64,000 nucleotides of DNA from Heliocidaris erythrogramma. Its lineage: Eukaryota > Echinodermata > Echinoidea > Camarodonta > Echinometridae. The position numbers and the translations under genes were made by a program. The DNA is taken from positions 28,385,371 through 28,449,370 of the forward strand of contig CM046859.1 in assembly GCA_025617745.1 (NCBI GenBank), read 5' to 3'. Shown here piece by piece: positions 55,949 to 64,000 of the stretch. A model generated the notes under the pieces. The model saw nothing but the letters and a program-made list of their open reading frames with translations. It was not told the DNA's origin and made no database searches. Within the stretch, counting starts at the first letter, position 1. Each line of letters begins with the position of its first letter.

Positions 55949-56034
55949 ATAGCAGCAAAAACGTCAGACTTCCTACGTTTACGTTTGCACATCGTGAGAC
56001 AACTGATTAACTCTCTTCAATTAATCAATTTTAT

Positions 56035-56475
56035 GTTTGGAATACGAAGCAGCGACTTGAGCAAGAAATACGCTGAAATCGAAGAAAAATCCTGGCTCGA
56101 TTGTTCTCGCTAAGTAAAATACAGTGTAGTGACTTTTGTAGTGTAGAATGTAATGTAGAGTGTAGTCCATTATCAGGTGTGCGATGGAAGAAGAGCGAGT
56201 AAAGCCGTGCACAAAAATGCATTATAACTAAAAACGTTATTGTATACATTCAATAGACACGCTCAATACTAATTAGAAAATCAACAAGAACATAAATCAA
56301 ATACTCATTAATACCTTAACTTAGTATAATGTAATAAATAGCGATTTGGAACATATATTTTGTTGATAATAATCTGTATACAAAAATTTGTATAAGTAAA
56401 TAAGAAAATATAATAAGTAACAATATTAGCACTTTTAAATCAAAACATGAATATTCATGAAAAATGACGTTAGTT
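56035..56475. other. AT-rich insert right of the Penelope-like element
   Basis: Continuation of 51978-53057. No gene is seen. The satellite resumes at about 56487 (ACATACAATGCAGTATTTCG). Confidence 0.4.
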
Positions 56476-56921
56476 AACAGCAGTGCTACACATACAATGC
56501 AGTATTTCGTCCAAAAAACTGAAAAGCAGCCAGGGCGTCGAACTAACTTTCCGCCTATAAAAAAGTGTTACGAGCCGTTATCTTTCTCTCAAAACGTAGA
56601 GCTCTCTCGCTTCGCGCAGAAGGGAAGAACCCCCCCCCCCTTCCTGCACCCACCCCTGTTACATACAATGCAGTATTTCGTCCAAATAACTGAAAAGCAG
56701 CCAGGGCGTCGAACTAACTTTCCGCCTATAAAAAAAGTGTTACGAGCCGTTATCTTTCTCTCAAAACGTACAGCTCTCTCGCTTCGCGCAGAAGGGAAGA
56801 AACCCCCCCCCCCCTTCCTGCACCCACCCCTGTTACATACAATGCAGTATTTCGTCCAAATAACTGAAAAGCAGCCAGGGCGTCGATCTAACTTTCCGCC
56901 TCAAAAAAGTGTTACACTCTA
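56476..56921 (+). repeat. 190-bp satellite, third array
   Basis: Three units with TACAATGCAGTATTTCGTCC and CAGCCAGGGCGTCG; C runs vary in length. The open 152-codon frame across it is a by-product of unit length. It is followed directly by the CACTCTAAAAACT element, as at 14140. Confidence 0.8.
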
Positions 56922-57440
56922 AAAACTCAAGTGCTATTTTTAGCACCTCAAGATTTGGAGGCAGCACCTGTAAGGGCACGCATAGGGACTGCACAAATTG
57001 TGCTAAAGTAGCACTTGTACAAGTGTTATAATTCAACACCAGTCCAAGTGCTACTTTAAACACTTTAAGTGTAAGCCTTTTTACACTTCTGGTGCTATTA
57101 GACGCATGCAGCTCGCAAAAACCACACTTCTAGTGCATTAAATAACCCATTTTAGAGCCCCCAAAACGGCACTACTAGTGTTAACACTTTTGCACCCAAT
57201 ATAGTACTAAAGAACATACACAAACAGTATGCACAAAATCACACCTGTAGTGCTGAAAACTCACCCTTCTATATCTATGTTTAACCGCCCTACACTAAGG
57301 TCTAGATTTTATTTTTAGATTGATATGAACTGGTTGTATACATGATGATGTGGACTAAAACCATGGCATGTGGATTTAAGTGGCAATTTCGGAGGTTTAA
57401 TTGTACCATTTCGGCAATCCACAATCGTAACGAAAAAAAA
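56922..57440 (+). mobile_element. CACTCTAAAAACT element, copy 2
   Basis: Colinear with 14145-14640. It includes GCACAAATTGTGCTAAAGTA, absent from copy 1. The right side ends at AATCGTAACG. Confidence 0.6.
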
Positions 57441-57449
57441 GCACACACA

Positions 57450-58110
57450 CCGACTTTGTTTTTGTGTTAGAAAAAAAAAATCAGAAATTCACGGTATATA
57501 CAATTTCGGACTGTAGTGTGCCAGGGCATCGCAACCTATGGTCGTAACTCGGTCATTTTGTGATTTCTCTTGATGTTCCCTTAATGCATGTATTACATTC
57601 ATTAATTTCTTTTTATCTATGCTTGCCTTTATTTTCAAAGAAAGAAATTGACATTCTCCTTCTCTGCATCATGATTACGCAAATAATATTCCTCTGGAAA
57701 AAATTCATGTGTGTTTAGAAGTGCTTCATTTATTCAATTTTCAGGTCTTATTAGTGTTAAAGGAATATAACATTATCAAGAGAAAAAGAGAAAGAGAGGA
57801 TAAATGGAGAGAGGCGGAGGGGACAGGAAAGAAAGAGGGGGAGATACTGAGAGAAGGAGAGTCAGTGAGAAAGAGAGACAGACAGAGACAGACATTGGCG
57901 GATCCAGGGGGCACTTCCAGCCCGTGCCCCCCCCCCTTTTGGAAGAGAAGTGTGCATTTTGACCATAGACGATCCGCCATTTTCTCGATTGTGCCCCCTC
58001 CCCCCTTTTAGAATGAAGACCTTTTTTTTTTTTTTTTTTGCTTGTCAGGGAATTATGGAGGGAAACTGGACCCCCATAACCCCCTACTGAGCGAATTTGG
58101 TAGGTTTGGC
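57450..58110 (+). repeat. TRIM flank remnant with GA and poly-C tracts
   Basis: 57490-57780 matches 38228-38520 (GTGCCAGGGCATCGCAACCT, GTGATTTCTCTTGATG). A GA tract follows (57775-57890), then GGCGGATCCAGGGGG, C runs and a T run at 58022-58039. No gene is seen. Confidence 0.6.
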
Positions 58111-58554
58111 AAAAAAAAAAAATTTGTCAGGAAAAGTGTTTGCTCATAAACCCCGAACAGAATATAACCTTCAAGCAAGGAATTGTAGGTCTGTTAGTCC
58201 GAATTTTCCTTTTTCGCATTCTTGAATAGCTTTGAATTTAATCTAATTATAAGTAACATCATAATTTCAAACGAAATTTCAAGATATTTTGTAGTGCCCC
58301 ATCTTAATGCAAAATTGACCTAAATAAAAAAAAATGTTGATTGCAAACTACGTGCTTATTTTAGTTTTAATGAACTTGTGTCACAATGGCAAAGGGATTT
58401 TGCAGATAGGCCTACATTCCGATACAAGAAAATTATAATGCATAAAATCAACTTCATTGGAAAACTATATACTTTTAAAGCATATTTTAAAAAAAAATAC
58501 GAAAGAATATGCGCAAGAACACACGGCTACATTATCTCTATACTTGGGGGATAA

Positions 58555-58790
58555 CCTAGCTACTCGTAAGAACCGCTATTCATAACGCGTGACTAAATGA
58601 ATAGTGGTTTGTATGAATAGCGGTCGATCTAAATAGCAAGCAAACCATAGACAAATTACCTCGCTATTCAAAAGGACCTCCATTCATTAGGACCGCTATT
58701 CATAAGGACCGCTATCCATAACGCGTGTTAAATGAATAGCGGTTTTCTATGAATAGCGGTCCTTATGAATAGCGAACGGACCCCATATTT
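58555..58790. repeat. Cluster of CGCTATTCATA words in both orientations
   Basis: GACCGCTATTCATAA and its complement ATGAATAGCGGTC occur about ten times over 235 bp, with CATAACGCGTG in two places, making a palindromic block. Confidence 0.8.
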
Positions 58791-58817
58791 GGATCTCTAT
58801 TTTTCCATATACCCACA

Positions 58818-59138
58818 ATAAGCCACTTCGGAGATGCAATCTGAGCATGAGCAGATAAAGGTCATCTGTACCAAATTCTAAAACCCACTGACACTAATAT
58901 TCGATATGTGCTCATGAATGTCATGTAATCATTATTCAATTATGCACTAATGGTGCATTTCCATGATATCCAGGTGGAAGTATTCTTTTTAAAGGGGGAA
59001 ACAAAAGCTATTCATGAGGCACCTCTATCACTCCCAGAGTTATTTTTCTGAAGTGCACATAAAGGGACCCTCCATGTCTAAAATATCTGTGGATATTTGG
59101 GGTCATTTGTACCATGCGCTAACCCCGAACTGGCTTAT
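58818..59138. mobile_element. Copy of the ATAAGCCAGTTCGGGGTT element, inverted
   Basis: Right end AACCCCGAACTGGCTTAT is intact; left end ATAAGCCACTTCGGAGAT has changes. Interior is the reverse complement of 50341-50635. Confidence 0.75.
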
Positions 59139-59570
59139 AGTTTATGGACTACAGAGTTGTTCGCATAAAATGTATAATATTTAAGTAAACTGGCAGAAAA
59201 GGGTTGTAATTTATAAGCAAATTTAAGCTTGAAAGGGCGTCCCCTTCAAGAAAAACGATTTATACAGAATTTTCTTTCTACAATGTATATTTACACAATA
59301 CATGAATGGGCAATCCAAGCACATGATCATACGATAACCTCGCAGATTTAGTCTGCAGGAACAGAATCTACATGTATTTTGACACTTTAAGACAATTCCA
59401 TAAAAAAATTCTTGAGTCTGTCCTAACTTTGCTAGTCTATAGCTGCGTCAGAAGCAGCTACACTACAGGGCATATGGAGAGCAGTTTCCTTAGTCTCAAA
59501 GTTCAGACCCTCTGTTACGCGTTTTCCAGCACAGACAAAGGTATGTGCTGGCAAACTACCGCAAATGTCG

Positions 59571-59710
59571 GAGCGGTCGTTGGGAATACCCAGTGCCGAT
59601 TTTTCATTCCATCGTGAACCCGGAAGTACCATTTGTTAAGTTAGCAAGTTCTCTGGCATGTCTATTTTTCACGACTAGCCTGGTTTTCCACGACACATGT
59701 TACTTTATTG
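59571..59710 (+). promoter_or_regulatory. Promoter-like module 7 with exon-like end
   Basis: GGGAATACCC at 59582-59591, TCGTGAACCCGGAAGTACCA and an end TTTATTG with donor GTAAGTT at 59711. Same subfamily as modules 1 and 3. No coding exon follows. Confidence 0.55.
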
Positions 59711-60670
59711 GTAAGTTAATTTGATATGATTTATATCAATTATCAATATATTTTTATGAAGATTACCATTCATCCAGTAAATGTTGACAGTTAACGATGT
59801 TATGAATCAATATTTAATAACATATTTCCAGATATCATGTAGCTGTACTTATCTATATCAAACTGTTATTCTGCTGAGCTCCAATATACTGCATGATTAA
59901 AAGATTGAAGTTATTATTACCAAACTGCATGATAGACAAGCTTCTCTAATTCTAACACACTCTATATAACCTACTCATATAGATACTAACAGCTTTTATT
60001 TCAATTGGTTAATTCAGCAATCATAATGCCGTTTGTGATTATATTATGAGGGGCGAAATATTTAATGGCCCCACGTCTTCATTAACTAGTAAGACGGACC
60101 AGAAGGGCTAACCCCCCCCCCAAAAAAAAAAAACAAACAAACAAACAAACAAACAAACTCATAGGTTCTGATTGAAATCACTGGTAATTAAGCCAGCACC
60201 CCCCCCCCCCTCATCGACTTTCCTTCCCTGGCATGGGGGAATGGTGGGAGGGGGGGGGGGGGGGGTGTGTCCATGCTTCATTTTCAGGTTGTGCAAAAAA
60301 GGCCAATGGCCATTTAACACAACAGGCATATCTTCGTAAATCCCATGCCTGCTCGGTCGGACCCTTTCAACTTCTGAAGCCTGTAAAGGATAATGTAAAG
60401 GGTTGTAATAAATAATAAACAATAGGCATAATAACACTACGTCCGGGCTCTCGGCCTCCAAAAAGGGGCATGCATTGCAACTTCATTTTTTTTTTCATGA
60501 AGACCCCAACCCCCCCCCCCCCCCCCAACCCCTCCCCCCTCACCGTCAACGATTAGACCGGACCATTCTTTCAGTTAGATATAGGCCTACATGTTTAATT
60601 GGGAAGTCGTAAAAATTAATTAATCAATTATCTTTCAAGAAATAAATCATCGGGTGAATGTAGCTATTAG
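59711..60670 (+). repeat. Intron-like sequence of a unit lacking its coding exon
   Basis: The start matches 6267-6660. 60420-60670 matches the end of the TRIM-A intron (15330-15570). The coding exon expected after 60670 is absent and a G-rich tract (60684-60711) follows. Poly-C lies at 60107-60120, 60199-60210 and 60510-60526, and a CAAA repeat at 60130-60160. No gene is seen. Confidence 0.6.
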
Positions 60671-61500
60671 TCTGGGAGCCTAAGGGGGGGGGGGGGGGGG
60701 GGGGAGGGGGGGGTCCATGCTCGGACCCTCAGGACGCTTCAAATATCTCAAGTTCTGAAGCCTAGCTGTAAAGGATAATGTAAATTAAGGGCAGCAGTAA
60801 ACAATATACATAATAATAGACCTATATCTGTAAATTGGAAGTCGTGCAAATTTATTTATTTATTTATTTATTTCTGCTTGATTTCTCAATTCATCAAATA
60901 ATGGAATGCATACGTTATATAAATTATGCGATATACAATAAAATGGAACATCATGACATTAATACATCTTAAACTACAAGGCTAATCGTAGGATTATAGA
61001 AAGAGAAATCAAACAAGACGGTTTTTATAATAAGCCGAGGCTTGACAGCATGAAAGCCCTTTGAGATAAAATATAATGATAAAATAATGAGAGAGAGAAA
61101 GAGAAAAAGATACAGAGAGAAATAGGGATGAAGAGAGGAGGATAAAGTGAGGCAATTGTACCTTTCCAAATATTTTAAATAACAACTGTATTAACAATAG
61201 AGAGTTAATCATCCGGTTTGAGAGGCAGACAAGACATGATATTAACATAATATCAAGTGGTAAACTCGTTTTGTAAATTAATATCATATCTGCCTCCCAA
61301 AGAGGTGAAAATGTGAAAATGTGCCAAGTCATGGGTCCTATTTACAGAGTACATTAAAGTCATGTTTTTTTTTTAATTTCGGGACGAAGGGAATTCCATA
61401 CATCAGGGCCAGAGTGTCTAATAGAATTATGTGCAAGAGCAGTCCTGGGGTAACGAAATAAACTGAGATCATGTTCTTATGTTCGATAATGACATAGCGA
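60671..61500. other. Low-complexity and AT-rich stretch
   Basis: G runs (60684-60711), a TTTA repeat (60852-60875) and GA-rich sequence (61080-61145). From about 61445 (AACGAAATAAACTGAGATCA) it matches the lead-in to module 4. No gene is seen. Confidence 0.5.
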
Positions 61501-61649
61501 TAAAAAAAACATTTCACTTCACCCGGCTTCTGTTGATCTGTGTGAACGGTCTGTGGGAATACCCAGCATCTATAAATTGCATCATGTCATCACGTGTTTG
61601 ACGTGTATACTGTCTTGATCGTGAACGCGGAAGTATAAGATATAGTATA
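61501..61649 (+). promoter_or_regulatory. Promoter-like module 8, exon split by an insertion
   Basis: GGGAATACCC at 61555-61564, TATAAATT at 61571-61578, CATCATGTCATCACGTG and GATCGTGAACGCGGAAG. The exon-like part continues at 63490 (GGAACACCTATGATGATC) and ends at 63563 before GTAAGTT. Confidence 0.6.
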
Positions 61650-61845
61650 CACTGTAAAAACTGTAGTACTGAAACACGAGTGCTAATTGGAAGTTTGCAC
61701 TTGACGTGCTATTTCTAACACCTCACGTGCCATTTGCGTCTGGGAGATGATAAGGTGCAGAAAATTGAGTGCTAAAAGTAAGTGTTGAATGTTAGGACGC
61801 TTGTTTTACACTTCAAGTGCTGACCAACGTCCCGTGATTTAATAA

Positions 61846-62493
61846 GCGATTTCGTAATTAGGATTTGCGCATGAGCAGATAAAGGTCATTTGACATAAAC
61901 TGGCATGTTCGTTTAAAATGCACTGAGATAAGCGTCGACTGTGTAATGATTATTCATATATTCATTTAATTATACTTTTCATTAAATCCACTGAAAAGCA
62001 ACAAAGTGTTCATTGATGGTTGGTATTTGACAGTCTGCCAAATGATAGCCAACTTGCAAACAATGCGCTTTCCCAAGTGTTCATTGACGTGCTATTCTAG
62101 TCACCTGGTCTACGATGTCTTTCTTTCATAGAGTTTAAATTCTTTAGGTTGCTATGTCGGGCAAGCTTACGTATTATCTTTCTTTGAAAAGATGCCTATC
62201 CTAATGAAAAAGGGAAAGGTCATTTGCGAAAAGTTGCTCATGGGCCAATAGACCTGTTTACTCAGTGATTCAAATTTATGGATGTTTCTTTCCTGGGGAC
62301 CTAGTAACGAGGTATCCATTAACATGTTATTAATGAATGAACTACAATACTTGGAATCGAGTTTGCATACATTGCTTGTTGCTATGTCTGACAAGCCTCT
62401 GGCAAGCTTTCAGGTTGTCAAGAACAACCTTTGTTTCAAAAGTATGTATAAAATTTGAATCACTTATTAGTAAACAGGTCTATTACGAAATCG
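61846..62493. mobile_element. Nested element with AATAAGCGATTTCGTAAT ends
   Basis: The left end near 61848 and the inverted right end ATTACGAAATCGCTTATT (62476-62493) match. A second inner pair (GACCTGTTTACTCAGTGATT near 62249 and its inverted form near 62460) suggests further nesting. No coding. Confidence 0.55.
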
Positions 62494-63332
62494 CTTATTA
62501 CGCAACTGTAGTGCAAGAGCCATCATCTGCTGCACAGGCATGGCGTGGTAAGTAAAACTTTAAGACATTAAATTTAGAACTTCTTTATGCCAATAAAGGT
62601 ATCAAATAATATGATAATTACATTAATTTTTGTGGTGGTGGATATGAAACATGATGAAAAGCAATGAAGTGGAAATGCCATGTTTCAGCGTGTGGCCAAC
62701 CGTCTACGGTACGCGTTGTCGTTGACATGAAAATTGTTGATCAGCCAGGCATGGGCCCCGATCGACCGCACGGGCCGGGCCGGGCCTGGGAAGTTTGGAA
62801 GGCAGTGTGTGTGCTTTTTTCGTCACGATTGTGGATTGCCGAAAGGAACAATTAAACCTCTGAAATTGCTACTTCTTGGTCTAAAGTAATTCTCAGATGA
62901 TTAAATCCACATGCCATGGTTTCAGTCGATATCTATGTATATAACCAGTTCATATCAATCTAAAAACAAAATCTAGACCTTAGTGTAGGGCTGTTTAACA
63001 GACTATAGAAGAGTGAGTTTTCAGCACTACAGGTGTGATTTTGTGCATACTGTTTGTGTGTGTTCTTTAGCACTATATTGGGTGTAAAAGTGTTAGCACT
63101 AGTAGTTCCGTTTGGGGGCTCTAAAATGAGTTATTTAATGCACTATAAGTGTTGTTTTTGCGAGCTACATGCGTCTAATAGCACCAGAAGTGTAAAAGGC
63201 TTACACTTAAAGTGTTTAAAGTAGCACTTGGACTGGTGTTGAATTATAGCACTTGTACAAGTGCTACTTTAGCACAATTTGTGCAGTCCCTATGCATGCC
63301 CTTACGGGTGCTTCCTCCAAATCTTGAGGTGC

Positions 63333-63451
63333 CATGGGCGCCAATCCTCACAGGAATTCTATTCAAGTGGGGGGGGGGGGGACACCCCATTGTTGCATCC
63401 AGGTGTGTCCCTCCCACTTGAATAGAATTCCTATGAGGATTGACGCCCATG
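63333..63451. mobile_element. 119-bp MITE with CATGGGCG ends
   Basis: TGAGGTGC at 63325-63332 and 63452-63459 is an 8-bp target duplication. About 38-base inverted ends include AGGAATTCTATTCAAGTGGG, around a G run and GACACCCCATTGTTGCATCC. hAT-like by duplication length. Confidence 0.8.
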
Positions 63452-63487
63452 TGAGGTGCTAATAATAGCACTTTATTTTTTAGAGTG

Positions 63488-63640
63488 TAGGAACACCTAT
63501 GATGATCATGTTTATTTTTCATGCACGACAAGACATTTTTCTCTAAATAATCTTCATATATTGGTAAGTTGTTGTCACGTGATTAATAATTCCTTCGCTT
63601 TTTGGCTTTCATAAAATATGAGTCATACTGACCATAGAGT
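63488..63640 (+). promoter_or_regulatory. Second half of module 8 exon and donor
   Basis: GGAACACCTATGATGATC to TATATTG (63563), then GTAAGTT. The next bases (TTCCTTCGCTTTTTGGCT) match the intron after modules 4 and 5. Confidence 0.6.
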
Positions 63641-63789
63641 ACCGAAGTGATGACGTCACAAAAAGCTATTTTTTCATTCTGACATTTTTTATACCATATC
63701 TCAAAGGAACATGGTGAAAAACATCCAGAGCCCAAATTTTATGGCAATTGGCTCATTGGGCCCCGAGATATGGCCGCATGAATACCTCC

Positions 63790-63875
63790 TTAGCCCCATT
63801 GAAGTCAGTGTTAAATTGGCCTGGTTCTAAACTGTTAAGAACCAGGCCAATTTACACTGACTTCAGTGGGGCTAA
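63790..63875. repeat. Inverted repeat of about 38 bp
   Basis: TTAGCCCCATTGAAGTCAGT with AAATTGGCCTGGTTCT and their complements, two to three differences, around a loop of about 9 bases. It lies in a region without a gene (63641-64000) and may be one end of an element that runs past the window. Confidence 0.8.
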
Positions 63876-64000
63876 TTAGATATTCATATAGCCATACCTT
63901 GGGCCACCATGAACTGATTCATGTCAAATTTGATGTGTGAACGATTTCCATCATGCTCTACCTAAATATGGTCATAAAAATACTGAAATACAAAAATGAC

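Larger units (their letters stand above)
53070..56022 (+). mobile_element. Penelope-like element, nearly full length
   Basis: AATCAATTTTAT at 53058-53069 and 56023-56034 is a 12-bp target duplication. The order is a 77-bp inverted repeat, ORF (RT then GIY-YIG), two 63-bp repeats, a promoter-like stretch, a duplicated piece of the endonuclease region, and a tail that is inverted at the 5' end. This recalls the irregular terminal repeats of Penelope elements. One stop and one frameshift disable the ORF. Confidence 0.9.
58111..59570 (+). repeat. TRIM 5' flank copy, first subfamily
   Basis: Matches 4981-6110 in order, with inserts at about 58550-58790 and 58818-59138. It preserves the empty site of the 9-kb insertion (GAATTTAATCTAATTATAAG near 58232). 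Confidence 0.7.
61650..63487 (-). mobile_element. 1.8-kb TA-flanked element with nested insertions
   Basis: The ends CACTGTAAAAACTG and, inverted, CACTCTAAAAAATAAAG are flanked by TA (61648-61649, 63488-63489). The uninterrupted exon at 25617 reads AGTATAGGAACACC, confirming one TA before insertion. 62820-63487 is an inverted copy of the 14145 element. No transposase. Inside are a TAATAAGCGATTTCG element (61846-62493) and a MITE (63333-63451). Confidence 0.7.

Noticed and set aside
56464..56922. 152-codon frame
   Set aside because: A satellite read-through: the same peptide repeats with each 190-bp unit.

Overview
The window is eukaryotic, and the likeliest source is a sea urchin or close echinoderm. 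It has intron-type splice sites, AATAAA signals, dense non-LTR retrotransposons, Penelope-like elements, tRNA-derived SINEs and many inverted-repeat elements, long poly-G/poly-C tracts and frequent AGGCCTA words. Species is not determined. Most of the DNA is transposon or repeat.

The host content is a cluster of TRIM-type (RING, two B-boxes, coiled coil, C-terminal propeller-like region) ubiquitin-ligase genes. Two are intact, both on the + strand with a single coding exon: TRIM-A at 15714-17549 (611 aa) and TRIM-B at 31830-33641 (603 aa). A third survives only as a 3' fragment at 40125-40335. Their flanks recur across the window. Eight copies of a promoter-like module carry the box GGGAATACCC or a one-base variant. 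In most copies a TATA box (one subfamily) and/or a short untranslated first exon ending in a GTAAGTT donor can be seen. Boxes lie near 6114, 20184, 20715, 25538, 29892, 38882, 59582 and 61555. The 29892 copy fits TRIM-B (intron 30045-31819). The 6114 copy fits TRIM-A, whose intron appears to have grown by a 6.6-kb LINE insertion. The others look like orphans left by duplication and decay.

Layout. 1-4940: a CR1/L2/Jockey-like LINE on the minus strand, split by a 2.4-kb poly-G-ended nest (297-2690) and a 947-bp TTAA-flanked element (3380-4326). 5360-7036: promoter module and tandem repeats. 7037-13640: a nearly complete L1/Tx1-like LINE on the minus strand with a 12-bp target duplication. 13641-15663: satellite and MITEs. 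15704-18150: TRIM-A. 18170-22350: flank copies and modules. 22355-26596 and 26717-30950: a near-identical tandem duplication of 4.24 kb containing a broken Penelope-like element, a SINE and a promoter module. 31820-33703: TRIM-B. 35870-40335: decayed TRIM unit. 40425-49458: a candidate 9-kb composite insertion with 16-bp inverted ends and TTAA on both sides. It contains a foldback element (41204-44011), 230-bp tandem repeats and a truncated LINE. 49459-52000: a flank copy with its promoter core replaced. 53070-56022: a nearly full-length Penelope-like element with a 12-bp target duplication. 56035-64000: satellite, MITEs and two more modules, one split by a 1.8-kb TA-flanked element.

The most interesting signals are the recurrent GGGAATACCC promoter module in an innate-immunity-type gene cluster, the 9-kb TTAA-flanked composite with paralogous empty sites in the same window, the foldback element built of self-complementary 22-bp units and hairpins, and the rearranged ends of the Penelope-like element.
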